A DNA stretch of 64,000 nt from Paenibacillus endophyticus (GTDB taxonomy: Bacteria > Bacillota > Bacilli > Paenibacillales > Paenibacillaceae): NCBI RefSeq assembly GCF_014192395.1, contig NZ_JACHXW010000020.1, forward strand, positions 62,001-126,000, given 5' to 3'. This document shows positions 26,420 through 34,148 of the stretch, piece by piece. The translations under genes were made by a program, and so were the position numbers. The notes under the pieces are model-generated. The model was not told the origin of the DNA. It was given only the letters and a program-made list of their open reading frames with translations, and searched no databases. Position 1 is the stretch's first letter. The number at the start of each line of letters is the position of its first letter.

Positions 26420-26890
26420 CTATTTGTTTTTACGCAATTCGTTTACAGAAAATGTATTTTTAAAGCCATATGCTGCTTTTTCAGTTGCCGCTTCCGCATT
26501 ATGCTTCACCATACTCAGCTTAACAATGCTTTTGACGTTCAGGCACTTACTGCTTCCGTTTGGCACATACAACCGAATCGGTCCTGTTTGGCTCAACCGT
26601 TGTCCTTCAAGTGCGTAAAGCACCGCCGCATCGCCAAGCTCCTCCCAAGGGATTAGCGCCTCGAACGTATCCGCTGCTTCCACAATGAGATGTGTCGGTG
26701 CTGGAATGGAAACTGATCCACTTGCTTGTTCTACCCACTTCGCATACCAAAGTTGCCAGTCGAAGGCCTCTCCTTCAGTATCCGGAACTCTATCCGCGAT
26801 CTTGAAGCTGCTTCCAGCCAAGCTTGCCATATCCTCCGGGCTTGCCTTGAAGGAGCCGAGCATGAAATGCTCTATTCGAATCTCATGCAT
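26420..26890 (-). CDS. Small protein resembling a molybdopterin-dependent oxidoreductase domain
   Basis: 156 residues. The segment LYALEGQRLSQTGPIRLYVPNG followed by LNVKSIVKLSM resembles the closing part of the sulfite-oxidase-like molybdopterin domain (GPxRLxVP...KxVxxI). It is too short for a full enzyme and lacks the cofactor Cys. It begins 10 bases after the moaA stop and its ribosome site (GGAGGA) lies within the last moaA codons, so the two are coupled. A role in Mo-cofactor handling or transfer is an inference from this coupling. Confidence 0.55.
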   Translation of the reverse strand: MHEIRIEHFMLGSFKASPEDMASLAGSSFKIADRVPDTEGEAFDWQLWYAKWVEQASGSVSIPAPTHLIVEAADTFEALIPWEELGDAAVLYALEGQRLSQTGPIRLYVPNGSSKCLNVKSIVKLSMVKHNAEAATEKAAYGFKNTFSVNELRKNK

Positions 26891-26899
26891 AAATAAAGG

Positions 26900-27901
26900 T
26901 CATCCTCCTATTTGGGACATTCGGCGCTCCGTAGGTACATGGGTTTGGGCGCCGTCTGCCAGCTTTGCAGCCATCTCATGATTCTCGGGCTTAATGTCCA
27001 TTGCCCGCAGCAGCAAACGCTTCATTTCATCGGGTTTGCCGAAAGCATCCTTTATATTCAACTCATCGACCCAATATAAGCAAGGTTTAATCGATCCATC
27101 TGCCGTTAGTCGCAGGCGATTGCAATTGCTGCAGAAATGGTCGCTTATCGGATGAATAAGTCCGAAGGAGCCGCGTGCTCCTTCCATCTGCCAATCATCG
27201 GAAGGACCATTGCCGTGTACGTTAGTTCTGCGGCTTATCGCATAGCCTTCCTTCTCCGCAACTTCAAGTACACGGGAAAGCGGCAAATAATGCTTTTTCC
27301 AGTTTTCATCCGCGTGGCCAATCGGCATATATTCAATAAACCTCACATGCATCGGCTGCTCGTACGCCAGTTTTAAGAAATCAGCAATTTCATCCTCATT
27401 GACTTCCTTAAGCAGCACGCAATTGAGCTTGATCGGATCAAAGCCAACGGCTGCGGCCGCTTCTATGCCTTCCATGACGCGTTTTAATTCGCCTCTACGC
27501 GCAATAAAACGGAATCTTGAGGAATCCAGCGTATCCAAGCTGATGTTCACTCGGTTTAATCCTGCGGTCCGCAGAGCTTCGGCTTGCTTGGCAAGAAATA
27601 TTCCATTGGTCGTTAATGCTATATCTTGAATCCCATGAATTGCGGATAATCGGCTAATCAGTCCGTCTAGACCTGGTCGAATCAATGGTTCTCCGCCCGT
27701 GATACGCAGCTTCGTAATGCCAAGCGCCGCGCCTGCCTCAACGACCTCTACGATTTGATCATAGGACATTAAGTTTTCGGATTCCGTGAATTCCATTCCT
27801 TCTTCTGGCATGCAATATAAACATCGCAAATTACAACGATCAGTAACTGAAATTCGCAAATAATCGTGTACCCGTCCAAAACGATCCACCAATGCCGGCA
27901 T
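26900..27901 (-). CDS. moaA: GTP 3',8-cyclase
   Basis: 333 residues, normal for MoaA. First cluster: Cys23, Cys27 and Cys30 (CNLRCLYC). TGGEPLIRPGLD follows as the SAM-binding loop. Second cluster: CSNCNRLRLTADGSIKPC. The C-terminus ends in the conserved -GG (RRMSQIGG). It converts GTP to the cyclic intermediate of molybdopterin. The ATG at 27901 follows AAAGGAAG by about 8 bases. It is divergent from moaD-moaE, with about 100 bp between them. Confidence 0.96.
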   Translation of the reverse strand: MPALVDRFGRVHDYLRISVTDRCNLRCLYCMPEEGMEFTESENLMSYDQIVEVVEAGAALGITKLRITGGEPLIRPGLDGLISRLSAIHGIQDIALTTNGIFLAKQAEALRTAGLNRVNISLDTLDSSRFRFIARRGELKRVMEGIEAAAAVGFDPIKLNCVLLKEVNEDEIADFLKLAYEQPMHVRFIEYMPIGHADENWKKHYLPLSRVLEVAEKEGYAISRRTNVHGNGPSDDWQMEGARGSFGLIHPISDHFCSNCNRLRLTADGSIKPCLYWVDELNIKDAFGKPDEMKRLLLRAMDIKPENHEMAAKLADGAQTHVPTERRMSQIGG

Positions 27902-28003
27902 GAATCTCACTTCCTTTCTGTCTACGTATTAGCATAACATTTTTTTTTGAATTATGATATTCTATAAACAGCTTTAACCCTAGATGATGAGAGGTTATAT
28001 ATC

Positions 28004-28726
28004 ATGACATTTGACTGGTCTATTAAACTATTTGCCGGCCTTCCTGAGCGGCTGGGAACTGCTTCTATACATATGCAAACCGAGGGTGAAGAAATGAACG
28101 CGCTTGATTTGAAAACAGCGATCATAAGCCTCTACCCTGAGCATAAGGCCATCATTCAGACAGCCTTTATTGCCCGTAATCATGCGTACGCAGCCGATAC
28201 AACGATACTTCGCTTTTCAGACGAGCTTGCTTTGCTTCCTCCGGTTTCTGGCGGAGAAGGGGCTACCGAGGACATGGAACGATATGTGATCACCTCAGAT
28301 TCCATCAGTTCGGATGACGTGCTTGCCAAAGTCATCGTTCCTGAGCATGGAGCTGCCATTACATTCGTTGGAACGACCCGCGAATGGACGCATGGACAAC
28401 GTACAGTTAGACTTGAATATGAGGCATACGCCCCTATGGCTATTGCAACGATGCGCCAAATAGGCGATGAGATTGCCGAGCGCTGGCCTGGTGCTTTGTG
28501 CGCAATCAGTCACCGCATCGGTGTAGTTGGAATCGCGGAGACGAGTGTCGTCATTGCGGTATCCTCTCCGCATCGAGATAGCTGCTACGAGGCTAGCCGT
28601 TACGCGATCGAGCGCCTCAAACAAATTGTACCTATATGGAAGAAAGAAATATGGGAGGATGGCTCCGAATGGAAAGGGCATCAACTCGGGCCTTGGAATC
28701 CGACAGCTCAGCCTACAAATAACTAA
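28004..28726 (+). CDS. Fused molybdopterin synthase: MoaD (small) - MoaE (large) subunits
   Basis: 240 residues in one reading frame. Residues 1-84 are ubiquitin-like MoaD ending in PPVSGG (Gly83-Gly84), the tail that must become a thiocarboxylate. Residues from about 92 are MoaE: ITFVGTTREWTHG, LEYEAYAPMA, HRIGVVGIAE, SSPHRDSCYEASRYAIERLK and PIWKKE. MoaD normally needs a free Gly-Gly end, so the fusion must be cut after Gly84 or used unusually; a comparable natural fusion, MoaX, is known in mycobacteria. GAGAGG precedes the ATG. Confidence 0.9.
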   Translation: MTFDWSIKLFAGLPERLGTASIHMQTEGEEMNALDLKTAIISLYPEHKAIIQTAFIARNHAYAADTTILRFSDELALLPPVSGGEGATEDMERYVITSDSISSDDVLAKVIVPEHGAAITFVGTTREWTHGQRTVRLEYEAYAPMAIATMRQIGDEIAERWPGALCAISHRIGVVGIAETSVVIAVSSPHRDSCYEASRYAIERLKQIVPIWKKEIWEDGSEWKGHQLGPWNPTAQPTNN

Positions 28727-28948
28727 ACGATTGGCATGGAGAAACAATCCTGCTTTGCATGTAGTATTCCCATATGGCAATGGCCTTGCATTAGTTCAAG
28801 TTACGGATAAACGTACGAACGCAAGGTCAGTTTATGCTGAAATAATAGGTATTTAGTCGCTATTGTAATATCCTCATATTGCCAATATGATCATTCATTG
28901 CTACTATTGTAGGTATATATCGCTACTACATGCAATTGAGGTGTCTTG

Positions 28949-30004
28949 ATGAGGGTTCATGTTACAGAATTACTAGATGGAGACCGTTTAACGAATGATA
29001 CATTCAACGATTATGGTCTTCACGTACTCTCCAAAGGAACGGTGCTTAACAACCAGGATATATCAAGACTATTTCAACATCGAATTGATTATGTTGATAT
29101 CGATTTGAGGGCAAGCGAAGCTTCTGAAGGTCGAACGCTTGAATCAACGGTAAACCCCAAGTGGCTCCCAACTGTGCAGCCACTCTACGAAAACGCTGTC
29201 AAAAATTTTGAGGGACTGTTCACGAAAGCCTCTGCCTCCGGAATGATCGATGATGCCGAGGTTTCTTCCATGTTCGGACCGCTTCTAAATAACCTGCAGC
29301 TTGAACGCGACGTTGTATCCATGCTGCTTTTGCTTAATACGAAAGATGATTATACCTACCAGCATTCTGTTCAGGTCGGCATGCTCTCCTACTATTTGGC
29401 TACATGGGTAGGCTATACGAATGAAGAAGCGGTTAAGGTTGGCAAAGCAGGCTTTCTCCATGATATCGGAAAATGCCGCATAGAGGATCAAGTCCTGAAC
29501 AAGCCAGGGCGGCTAACGGAAGAAGAATACGAAGAAGTTAAGAGACACACGCTATATGGCCATGAAATTATATTGCAATCATTCGACGAACCCTTTGTCG
29601 CTTACGGAGCGCTTCAGCACCATGAACGCAATGATGGTACAGGTTATCCCTATGGATTATCCGGTGATGAGATCCATCCCGTATCCAAAATCATCGCGGT
29701 TGTCGACATCTATAGCGCAATGATATCCCAGCGCGTATATCAGCAGAAACGAGATTTGCTCTATGTATTAAGAGAGCTTTACCGTTTAAGCTTCAAGGAG
29801 CTTGACCCTTCCACTACGCATACTTTTATTCGTCATATGATGCCTAACTTTATTGGGAAGCGCGTTGAGCTTGTGAGCGGCGAGAGCGGCATTATCGTCA
29901 TGACTCACCCTACCGAGTTCTTTCGTCCGCTTATCCAAATAGGTGATGATTTTATCGACATGGCCGTTGAACGCGAATATGAAATCCAGCAAGTATATCT
30001 GTAA
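28949..30004 (+). CDS. HD-GYP domain protein, probable cyclic-di-GMP phosphodiesterase
   Basis: 351 residues, soluble. The N-terminal part ends near residue 100; the HD-GYP domain shows YQHSVQVGMLSYYLATW, GFLHDIGKCRI, HTLYGHEII, HHERNDGTGYPYGLSGDEI and VVDIYSAMISQR. The architecture matches the product of 23663-24781, so the two are paralogues. GAGGTG lies 5 bases ahead of the ATG at 28949 (a TTG one codon earlier is possible). It carries a strong terminator. Confidence 0.9.
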   Translation: MRVHVTELLDGDRLTNDTFNDYGLHVLSKGTVLNNQDISRLFQHRIDYVDIDLRASEASEGRTLESTVNPKWLPTVQPLYENAVKNFEGLFTKASASGMIDDAEVSSMFGPLLNNLQLERDVVSMLLLLNTKDDYTYQHSVQVGMLSYYLATWVGYTNEEAVKVGKAGFLHDIGKCRIEDQVLNKPGRLTEEEYEEVKRHTLYGHEIILQSFDEPFVAYGALQHHERNDGTGYPYGLSGDEIHPVSKIIAVVDIYSAMISQRVYQQKRDLLYVLRELYRLSFKELDPSTTHTFIRHMMPNFIGKRVELVSGESGIIVMTHPTEFFRPLIQIGDDFIDMAVEREYEIQQVYL

Positions 30005-30009
30005 ACACT

Positions 30010-30051
30010 CTCAAAATTCAACTCCGATTTATACGCGAGTTGAATTTTTTT
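30010..30051 (+). terminator. Terminator of the HD-GYP gene
   Basis: AATTCAACTC (30015-30024) pairs with GAGTTGAATT (30037-30046), followed by TTTTTT. Confidence 0.92.
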
Positions 30052-30115
30052 ATGAGATGGGGCTGTATGCATTTGCAATAACAACGAGCAGCAATAGAAA
30101 ATGAATTGCCCTTCC

Positions 30116-30150
30116 AAAGCCCGCCTCCTCTTATTGGAGACGGGCTCTTT
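30116..30150. terminator. Second hairpin terminator in the same intergenic region
   Basis: AGCCCG-C-CTCC pairs with GGAG-A-CGGGCT around a short loop, then CTTT. Its direction is unclear because no gene ends nearby on the minus strand; it may be backup for the HD-GYP transcript. Confidence 0.55.
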
Positions 30151-30296
30151 ACGTTACTGTCTATTCCATAAAGTTCGGAATTAACTAGGCTTCCTTTTTC
30201 TGATCTGCTCAAAGTGAATTTGGGCATGGCAGTGACGCACGCAAATCTATCAATCTCATAGAATACTATTAATTCTAGCAAAGGAGTTGATAGGAT

Positions 30297-30536
30297 ATGT
30301 CAAAGAACAGCAGCAGTGGCAGCCGAAGCAGTGGAAATCGTTCAGGAGGTGGAAATGTTCAAAGCATTCTTTCACAGATCGGTGTTGGAACACCTAATAT
30401 CCGCATTCGAACAATAGGCACGGAACATACAGGCGTATATTTAGGAATAACGGATGGCTCTGCCATTATTAATGAGAATGGAGTCCCTCGTTACATTAAG
30501 CTGTCTAAAATTACGGCTGTCGAAGTTGGCGTTTAA
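30297..30536 (+). CDS. Small Ser/Gly/Asn/Arg-rich protein with conserved C-terminal domain (copy 1), unknown
   Basis: 79 residues. The first 20 are low-complexity Ser/Gly/Asn/Arg. The remaining 58 form a compact domain: QSILSQIGVGTPNIRI, TGVYLGITDGSAIINENGVPRYIKLSKITAVEVGV. The alternating hydrophobic pattern and closing valines suggest a small beta barrel of the Sm/DUF2642 sort (inference from pattern only). AAGGAG lies 10 bases ahead of the ATG. A longer paralogue follows at 30638. The Gly/Ser/Arg head resembles disordered coat-protein tails of spore formers. Confidence 0.75.
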   Translation: MSKNSSSGSRSSGNRSGGGNVQSILSQIGVGTPNIRIRTIGTEHTGVYLGITDGSAIINENGVPRYIKLSKITAVEVGV

Positions 30537-30637
30537 TTCCATATCGGCACAAATTTATCTAAACAACTTGATGTACTAGCCCATTCGTCACTTCGCTAAC
30601 AGCAACTCGCAAAATAAGAAAAGAGGAGATGGTTCAA

Positions 30638-30940
30638 TTGCCTAAAAACAATAGCGGCGGCAACAAAAGCGGTGGAAGTCGTTCTGGTGGTAATAAAAGC
30701 AATGGCACTCGTTCTGGTGGCAACAGAAGCAACGGCAATCGTTCTGGCGGGATGTCGTCCACTCAAAGTATTCTTTCAAAAATCGGAGTTGGCACACCTA
30801 ATATCCGGATTCATACAGAAGATACTTCCTTCACGGGCGTCTATTTAGGAATCAGCAACGGTTCTGCAATTATTAATGAAGGTGGAGCACCACGCTATAT
30901 TAAGCTTTCTGCCATTACAGCCATTGATGTAGGCGTATAA
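30638..30940 (+). CDS. Small Ser/Gly/Asn/Arg-rich protein with conserved C-terminal domain (copy 2), unknown
   Basis: About 100 residues from the TTG at 30638, chosen because GAGGAG lies 9 bases upstream and the resulting PKNNSGG matches SKNSSSG of copy 1; an ATG at 30629 overlaps that site. The low-complexity head is about twice as long as in copy 1, built of repeats like SGGNKSNGTR and SGGNRSNGNR. The C-terminal domain is nearly identical to copy 1 (GVGTPNIRI, GVYLGI, GSAIINE, PRYIKLS). The two genes are 101 bases apart and end at one terminator. Function unknown. Confidence 0.75.
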   Translation: MPKNNSGGNKSGGSRSGGNKSNGTRSGGNRSNGNRSGGMSSTQSILSKIGVGTPNIRIHTEDTSFTGVYLGISNGSAIINEGGAPRYIKLSAITAIDVGV

Positions 30941-30962
30941 GCAACAATTCTGTTTCCACTTC

Positions 30963-30988
30963 ATCCCCCGAATGCTGGGGGATTTTTT
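30963..30988 (+). terminator. Terminator after the small-protein pair
   Basis: ATCCCCC-GAATGCT-GGGGGAT followed by TTTTT. Confidence 0.92.
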
Positions 30989-31180
30989 ATTTGGCTCCCC
31001 ATCATCTCGATTTTATCATTCCATTCTGATCCTACACTACTTTTATATCACTTATTAATGCTTAGGCTGAATGAAAAAAGCCTATAGAAGGAGCGCATCC
31101 GAGGATGTGTTACCTTCAATAATCATTGGTCAACCCTACCATGTATTTCTGTAATCAAACAATAATCGCCCAGATCATGC

Positions 31181-31186
31181 TATAAT
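31181..31186 (+). promoter_or_regulatory. Extended -10 promoter element
   Basis: TGC-TATAAT, a perfect extended -10, about 20 bases before the micro-ORF at 31207. No good -35 is visible. Confidence 0.5.
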
Positions 31187-31206
31187 CTCAAAAAGAGGTG
31201 ATTTCA

Positions 31207-31275
31207 TTGGGTTTCTTAATCGTTGTTATTATTTTCCTAGTACTATTTGGTTTTTTCAAAAGCAAGAAGAAGTAA
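31207..31275 (+). CDS. 22-residue membrane micro-protein
   Basis: TTG start preceded by AGAGGTGA at 7 bases. The peptide is one hydrophobic segment (GFLIVVIIFLVLFGFF) ending in KSKKK, a positive-inside tail, so it probably spans the membrane once. An extended -10 promoter lies just upstream. No family recognised; comparable tiny membrane proteins occur in spore formers. Confidence 0.55.
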   Translation: MGFLIVVIIFLVLFGFFKSKKK

Positions 31276-31528
31276 TTCAGCCTTCAATTCTGTACATCAC
31301 CAAGTGTCAATTGCTTCATGATGTTCCCAGCTGCTATAGGATTCATCCAACTGCCGGATAGTGCAATATTGCAATATTCTCGGCGCTCCCATCGTCAGCC
31401 CACCTCCGCATGTTCTTTTGTATTCGGCCGGTCTTCTTCCCCTGAACTGTGATTCAATTTGGAATAAGAAAAATAGTTTTGAAACATAATAAACTGTCTT
31501 ACTAAACAAAACCAAAGGGGTGCTGTAT

Positions 31529-31687
31529 ATGCGCGAAGGTTTGATTCCTGCCGTTCTTGGAACTGTGGTTTCTGCTTCTGGTGCAACACTGCTTAAAAGC
31601 AAGTACAAACTTGTTGGTACAGGTGTTCTCGGTTTTGGGCTTGCCCATCTTATTCTTGGGGCAATCGATTTGGTTGAACATCGGTAG
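31529..31687 (+). CDS. 52-residue Gly/Ala-rich membrane protein
   Basis: ATG with AAAGGGG 8 bases upstream. The peptide has two hydrophobic glycine-rich helices, LIPAVLGTVVSASGATLL and LVGTGVLGFGLAHLILGAIDLV, separated by KSKYK. The layout resembles small conserved membrane proteins of Bacillus/Paenibacillus of unknown role. Neighbouring sequence is otherwise non-coding on this strand. Confidence 0.65.
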   Translation: MREGLIPAVLGTVVSASGATLLKSKYKLVGTGVLGFGLAHLILGAIDLVEHR

Positions 31688-31744
31688 GTTTGGTAAGATA
31701 AACGGGGAGGTTCATTTTTTGCCTCCCTCCATGTATTTCCGTGT

Positions 31745-31881
31745 TCACGCATATTCCTCTGTCTCGGGAACTTCTTCCCCGCACATCAAGCAGGTCCCCC
31801 CCACCTCAAACCCATCTTGCAGCACGATCATGTCATCTGTTTTCTTCTTTTTTTATGCTTACAATTGTTCAACACCTCCAT
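31745..31881 (-). pseudogene. Small Cys-rich (zinc-knuckle-like) ORF split by a one-base shift in an A7 tract
   Basis: The first part, from an ATG at 31881 or the in-frame TTG at 31872, reads ..LNNCKHKK and stops shortly after the A-run. The second part (31831-31745) reads MIVLQDGFEVGGTCLMCGEE and ends soon after. One extra A, or a -1 slip on the AAAAAAAG tract, joins them into a roughly 41-residue protein with C-x-H and CxxC motifs. GGAGG lies just upstream but too close to the TTG. It could be a true frameshift, a programmed slip, or a sequencing error in the homopolymer. Confidence 0.4.
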
Positions 31882-32108
31882 GATCTTCTGTATTCATTGT
31901 GTTACATTATCTAATTAAGACTTTACTTCTTATAAGAAATGAATTAACCCATACATTCAAACCTGCCATCCAACCTTCTCCGGCTATTGATCCGACTTTA
32001 GCTGCCGGTTCAGCTCAAAAAACTAGAACACCAACAACTCCAAAAACTGCTGATAGCGTAGGGAATGTTCCATTTCCTCCATTTATAGCAGATATGCTTA
32101 AAGAAATG

Positions 32109-32143
32109 AAAAAGAATCCGCAGAAAAAATCTACGGATTCTAT
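32109..32143 (-). terminator. Terminator (minus strand) downstream of the collagen-like remnant
   Basis: AGAATCCG-TAGATTTTTTCTG-CGGATTCT followed by TTTT on the minus strand. Loop and arms closely resemble the terminator at 32573-32607. Confidence 0.6.
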
Positions 32144-32223
32144 GATTCATTACATGTCTTCGGTGGATTAGCACCTTACCATTATTCACACATTCATAAG
32201 CGCGATAAGAAGGATTACCAGAA

Positions 32224-32500
32224 TTACGCATCTGTAAAAGTAACTGCTCCTCCTTGCCCGCCTGGAACTTCTGCTGCTGCAATTGTTTGAGCTTCCGTAC
32301 TACATAAGAATGCAAAGTCCGCTATTCCTCCTGCAGGTCCTACAGGTCCTGTTACACCAGCAGGTCCAATGAGCCCTTGTATTCCTTGAGGTCCTGTAAC
32401 TCCTTGTACTCCTTGTACTCCTTGTGCTCCTTGTGGTCCTGCTGGACCGGCTAGGAGGTACATTTATATTGACTTTATATACTCTTTGAAAATTAACATA
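32224..32500 (-). pseudogene. Remnant of a collagen-like (BclA-type) surface protein gene
   Basis: The minus strand codes about twelve Gly-x-y triplets (AGPAGPQGAQGVQGVQGVTG...), then a short non-collagen part IADFAFLCSTEAQTIAA...GAVTFTDA that stops at 32224, far short of a normal BclA C-terminal domain. Upstream, another frame encodes VYKVNINVPP directly abutting the collagen part, so a frameshift separates the N-terminus. No ribosome site fits an ATG at 32463. I read it as a decayed exosporium filament gene; an alternative is an active mini-collagen starting at 32463. Confidence 0.6.
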
Positions 32501-32572
32501 AGCAAAATCAAAATAAATTTCATAGAATACTAGAGTGTGCATCAAAAACACAGCTTATTTCATTATCGAACA

Positions 32573-32607
32573 ACAAAAAAATCCACAGAAAAAATCTGTG
32601 GATTTTA
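32573..32607 (-). terminator. Terminator of the suf operon
   Basis: Minus-strand AATCCACAGA-TTTTT-TCTGTGGATT followed by TTTTT. It lies about 115 bases past the sufB stop at 32722. Confidence 0.8.
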
Positions 32608-32721
32608 CTACTTCTATTAGTAAATTCTAATAAAATCAAAGGCACTTTTAACATAATGGTATCAAAAAGGTATCATACGACTTTTGAAAGCCTCTGAGCC
32701 CTAAATACTTCTACGTTTTTG

Positions 32722-34125
32722 TTACCCGATCGAACCTTCCATTTCGAACTTGATCAAACGGTTCATCTCTACCGCATATTCCATCGGCAGCTCTTTCGTG
32801 AACGGCTCGATGAAGCCCATTACGATCATTTGCGTTGCTTCCGCTTCACTAAGACCGCGGCTCATCAAGTAGAACAACTGATCCTCCGAAACCTTCGACA
32901 CAGTAGCTTCATGCTCAAGCGTAATGTTGTCGTTCATAATTTCGTTATAAGGAATTGTATCCGATGTTGACTCATTATCAAGAATGAGCGTATCGCATTT
33001 GATGTTCGCTTTCGCGCCATCGGAGTTGCGGCCGAAGGATGCAAGGCCACGGTAGGTTACTTTGCCGCCGTGTTTGCTGATCGACTTTGAGATAATCGTG
33101 GAGCTTGTATCCGGCGCAAGGTGAGTCATTTTGGCGCCCGCATCTTGATGCTGGCCTTTGCCGGCAACTGCGATAGACAATACCATGCCTTTCGCACCGC
33201 GACCGCGTAGAACGACTGCTGGATACTTCATCGTAAGTTTCGAGCCTATGTTGCCGTCTACCCACTCCATTGTAGCATTCTCGTCAGCTACCGCACGTTT
33301 CGTAACAAGGTTGTAGATGTTTGGCGCCCAGTTTTGAATCGTCGTATAACGCACGCGTGCGTTTTTCTTAACCAAAATCTCAACAACCGCGCTATGCAGC
33401 GAGTTTGTGCTGTATACAGGTGCCGTGCAGCCCTCTACGTAGTGAACGGAGCTGTCTTCGTCCGCGATAATAAGCGTACGCTCGAACTGGCCCATGTTCT
33501 CGGAGTTGATACGGAAATACGCTTGTAGTGGAACCTCGCATTTCACGCCTTTTGGCACGTAGATGAAGCTTCCGCCTGACCATACCGCACTATTTAGCGC
33601 TGCGAATTTATTATCGTTCGGAGGAATAATCGTTCCGAAATATTCTTTCATCAGCTCTGGGTACTCGCGAAGCGCAGTATCCGTATCCGTGAAGATTACG
33701 CCTTGCTTCTCAAGATCCTCTTGCATGCTGTGGTAAACGACTTCGGACTCGTATTGAGCCGAGACGCCTGCTAGAAACTTCTGCTCAGCTTCAGGGATTC
33801 CCAATTTGTCGAAGGTTTCTTTAATTTCGGAAGGAACTTCTTCCCAGGTCTTGCCTTGCTTATCCGATGCACGAACATAATACTGAATGTCGTCGAAATC
33901 GAGCTCATCCATATTGCCGCCCCATTTAGGCATCGGCATTTTGAAGAACTGCTCCAAGGATTTCAGACGGAATTCCAGCATCCATGCAGGCTCGCCTTTA
34001 ATATCCGAAATCGTGCGAACGATTTCTTCCGTTAATCCTTTGCCTGATTCGAATACGGCTTTGTGCTCGTCACGGAAACCATACTTATAATCTTCCATTT
34101 CCGGCATTGATTTAGCCATGGTCAT
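32722..34125 (-). CDS. sufB: Fe-S cluster assembly scaffold SufB
   Basis: 467 residues, normal length. Recognisable core: EYFGTIIPPNDNKFAALNSAVWSGGSFIYVPKGVKCEVPLQAYFRINSENMGQFERTLIIADE (named by segments) and VHYVEGCTAPVY with its cluster-associated Cys, then NEIMNDNITLEHEATVSKVSEDQLFYLMSRGLSEAEA. It forms the SufBC2D complex that builds Fe-S clusters. Start ATG 34125 has GAGGAG 5 bases upstream; an ATG two codons later is possible. Last gene of sufCDSUB. Paralogue of sufD in the same operon. Confidence 0.97.
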   Translation of the reverse strand: MTMAKSMPEMEDYKYGFRDEHKAVFESGKGLTEEIVRTISDIKGEPAWMLEFRLKSLEQFFKMPMPKWGGNMDELDFDDIQYYVRASDKQGKTWEEVPSEIKETFDKLGIPEAEQKFLAGVSAQYESEVVYHSMQEDLEKQGVIFTDTDTALREYPELMKEYFGTIIPPNDNKFAALNSAVWSGGSFIYVPKGVKCEVPLQAYFRINSENMGQFERTLIIADEDSSVHYVEGCTAPVYSTNSLHSAVVEILVKKNARVRYTTIQNWAPNIYNLVTKRAVADENATMEWVDGNIGSKLTMKYPAVVLRGRGAKGMVLSIAVAGKGQHQDAGAKMTHLAPDTSSTIISKSISKHGGKVTYRGLASFGRNSDGAKANIKCDTLILDNESTSDTIPYNEIMNDNITLEHEATVSKVSEDQLFYLMSRGLSEAEATQMIVMGFIEPFTKELPMEYAVEMNRLIKFEMEGSIG

Positions 34126-34148
34126 TCACGCTCCTCTTCAATCTTGTT

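Noticed and set aside
31899..32171. A 90-codon plus-strand frame rich in Pro/Thr
   Set aside because: No ribosome site, low complexity, and it runs through a terminator hairpin at 32109-32143.
32010..32315. A 101-codon minus-strand frame overlapping the collagen remnant
   Set aside because: Composition does not look like a protein; it crosses a terminator. Part of it may be the shifted former C-terminus of the collagen gene.
32640..32722. Phage attachment site at the 3' end of sufB
   Set aside because: Only a short GGTATCA repeat is visible and there is no integrase or second att copy in the window.
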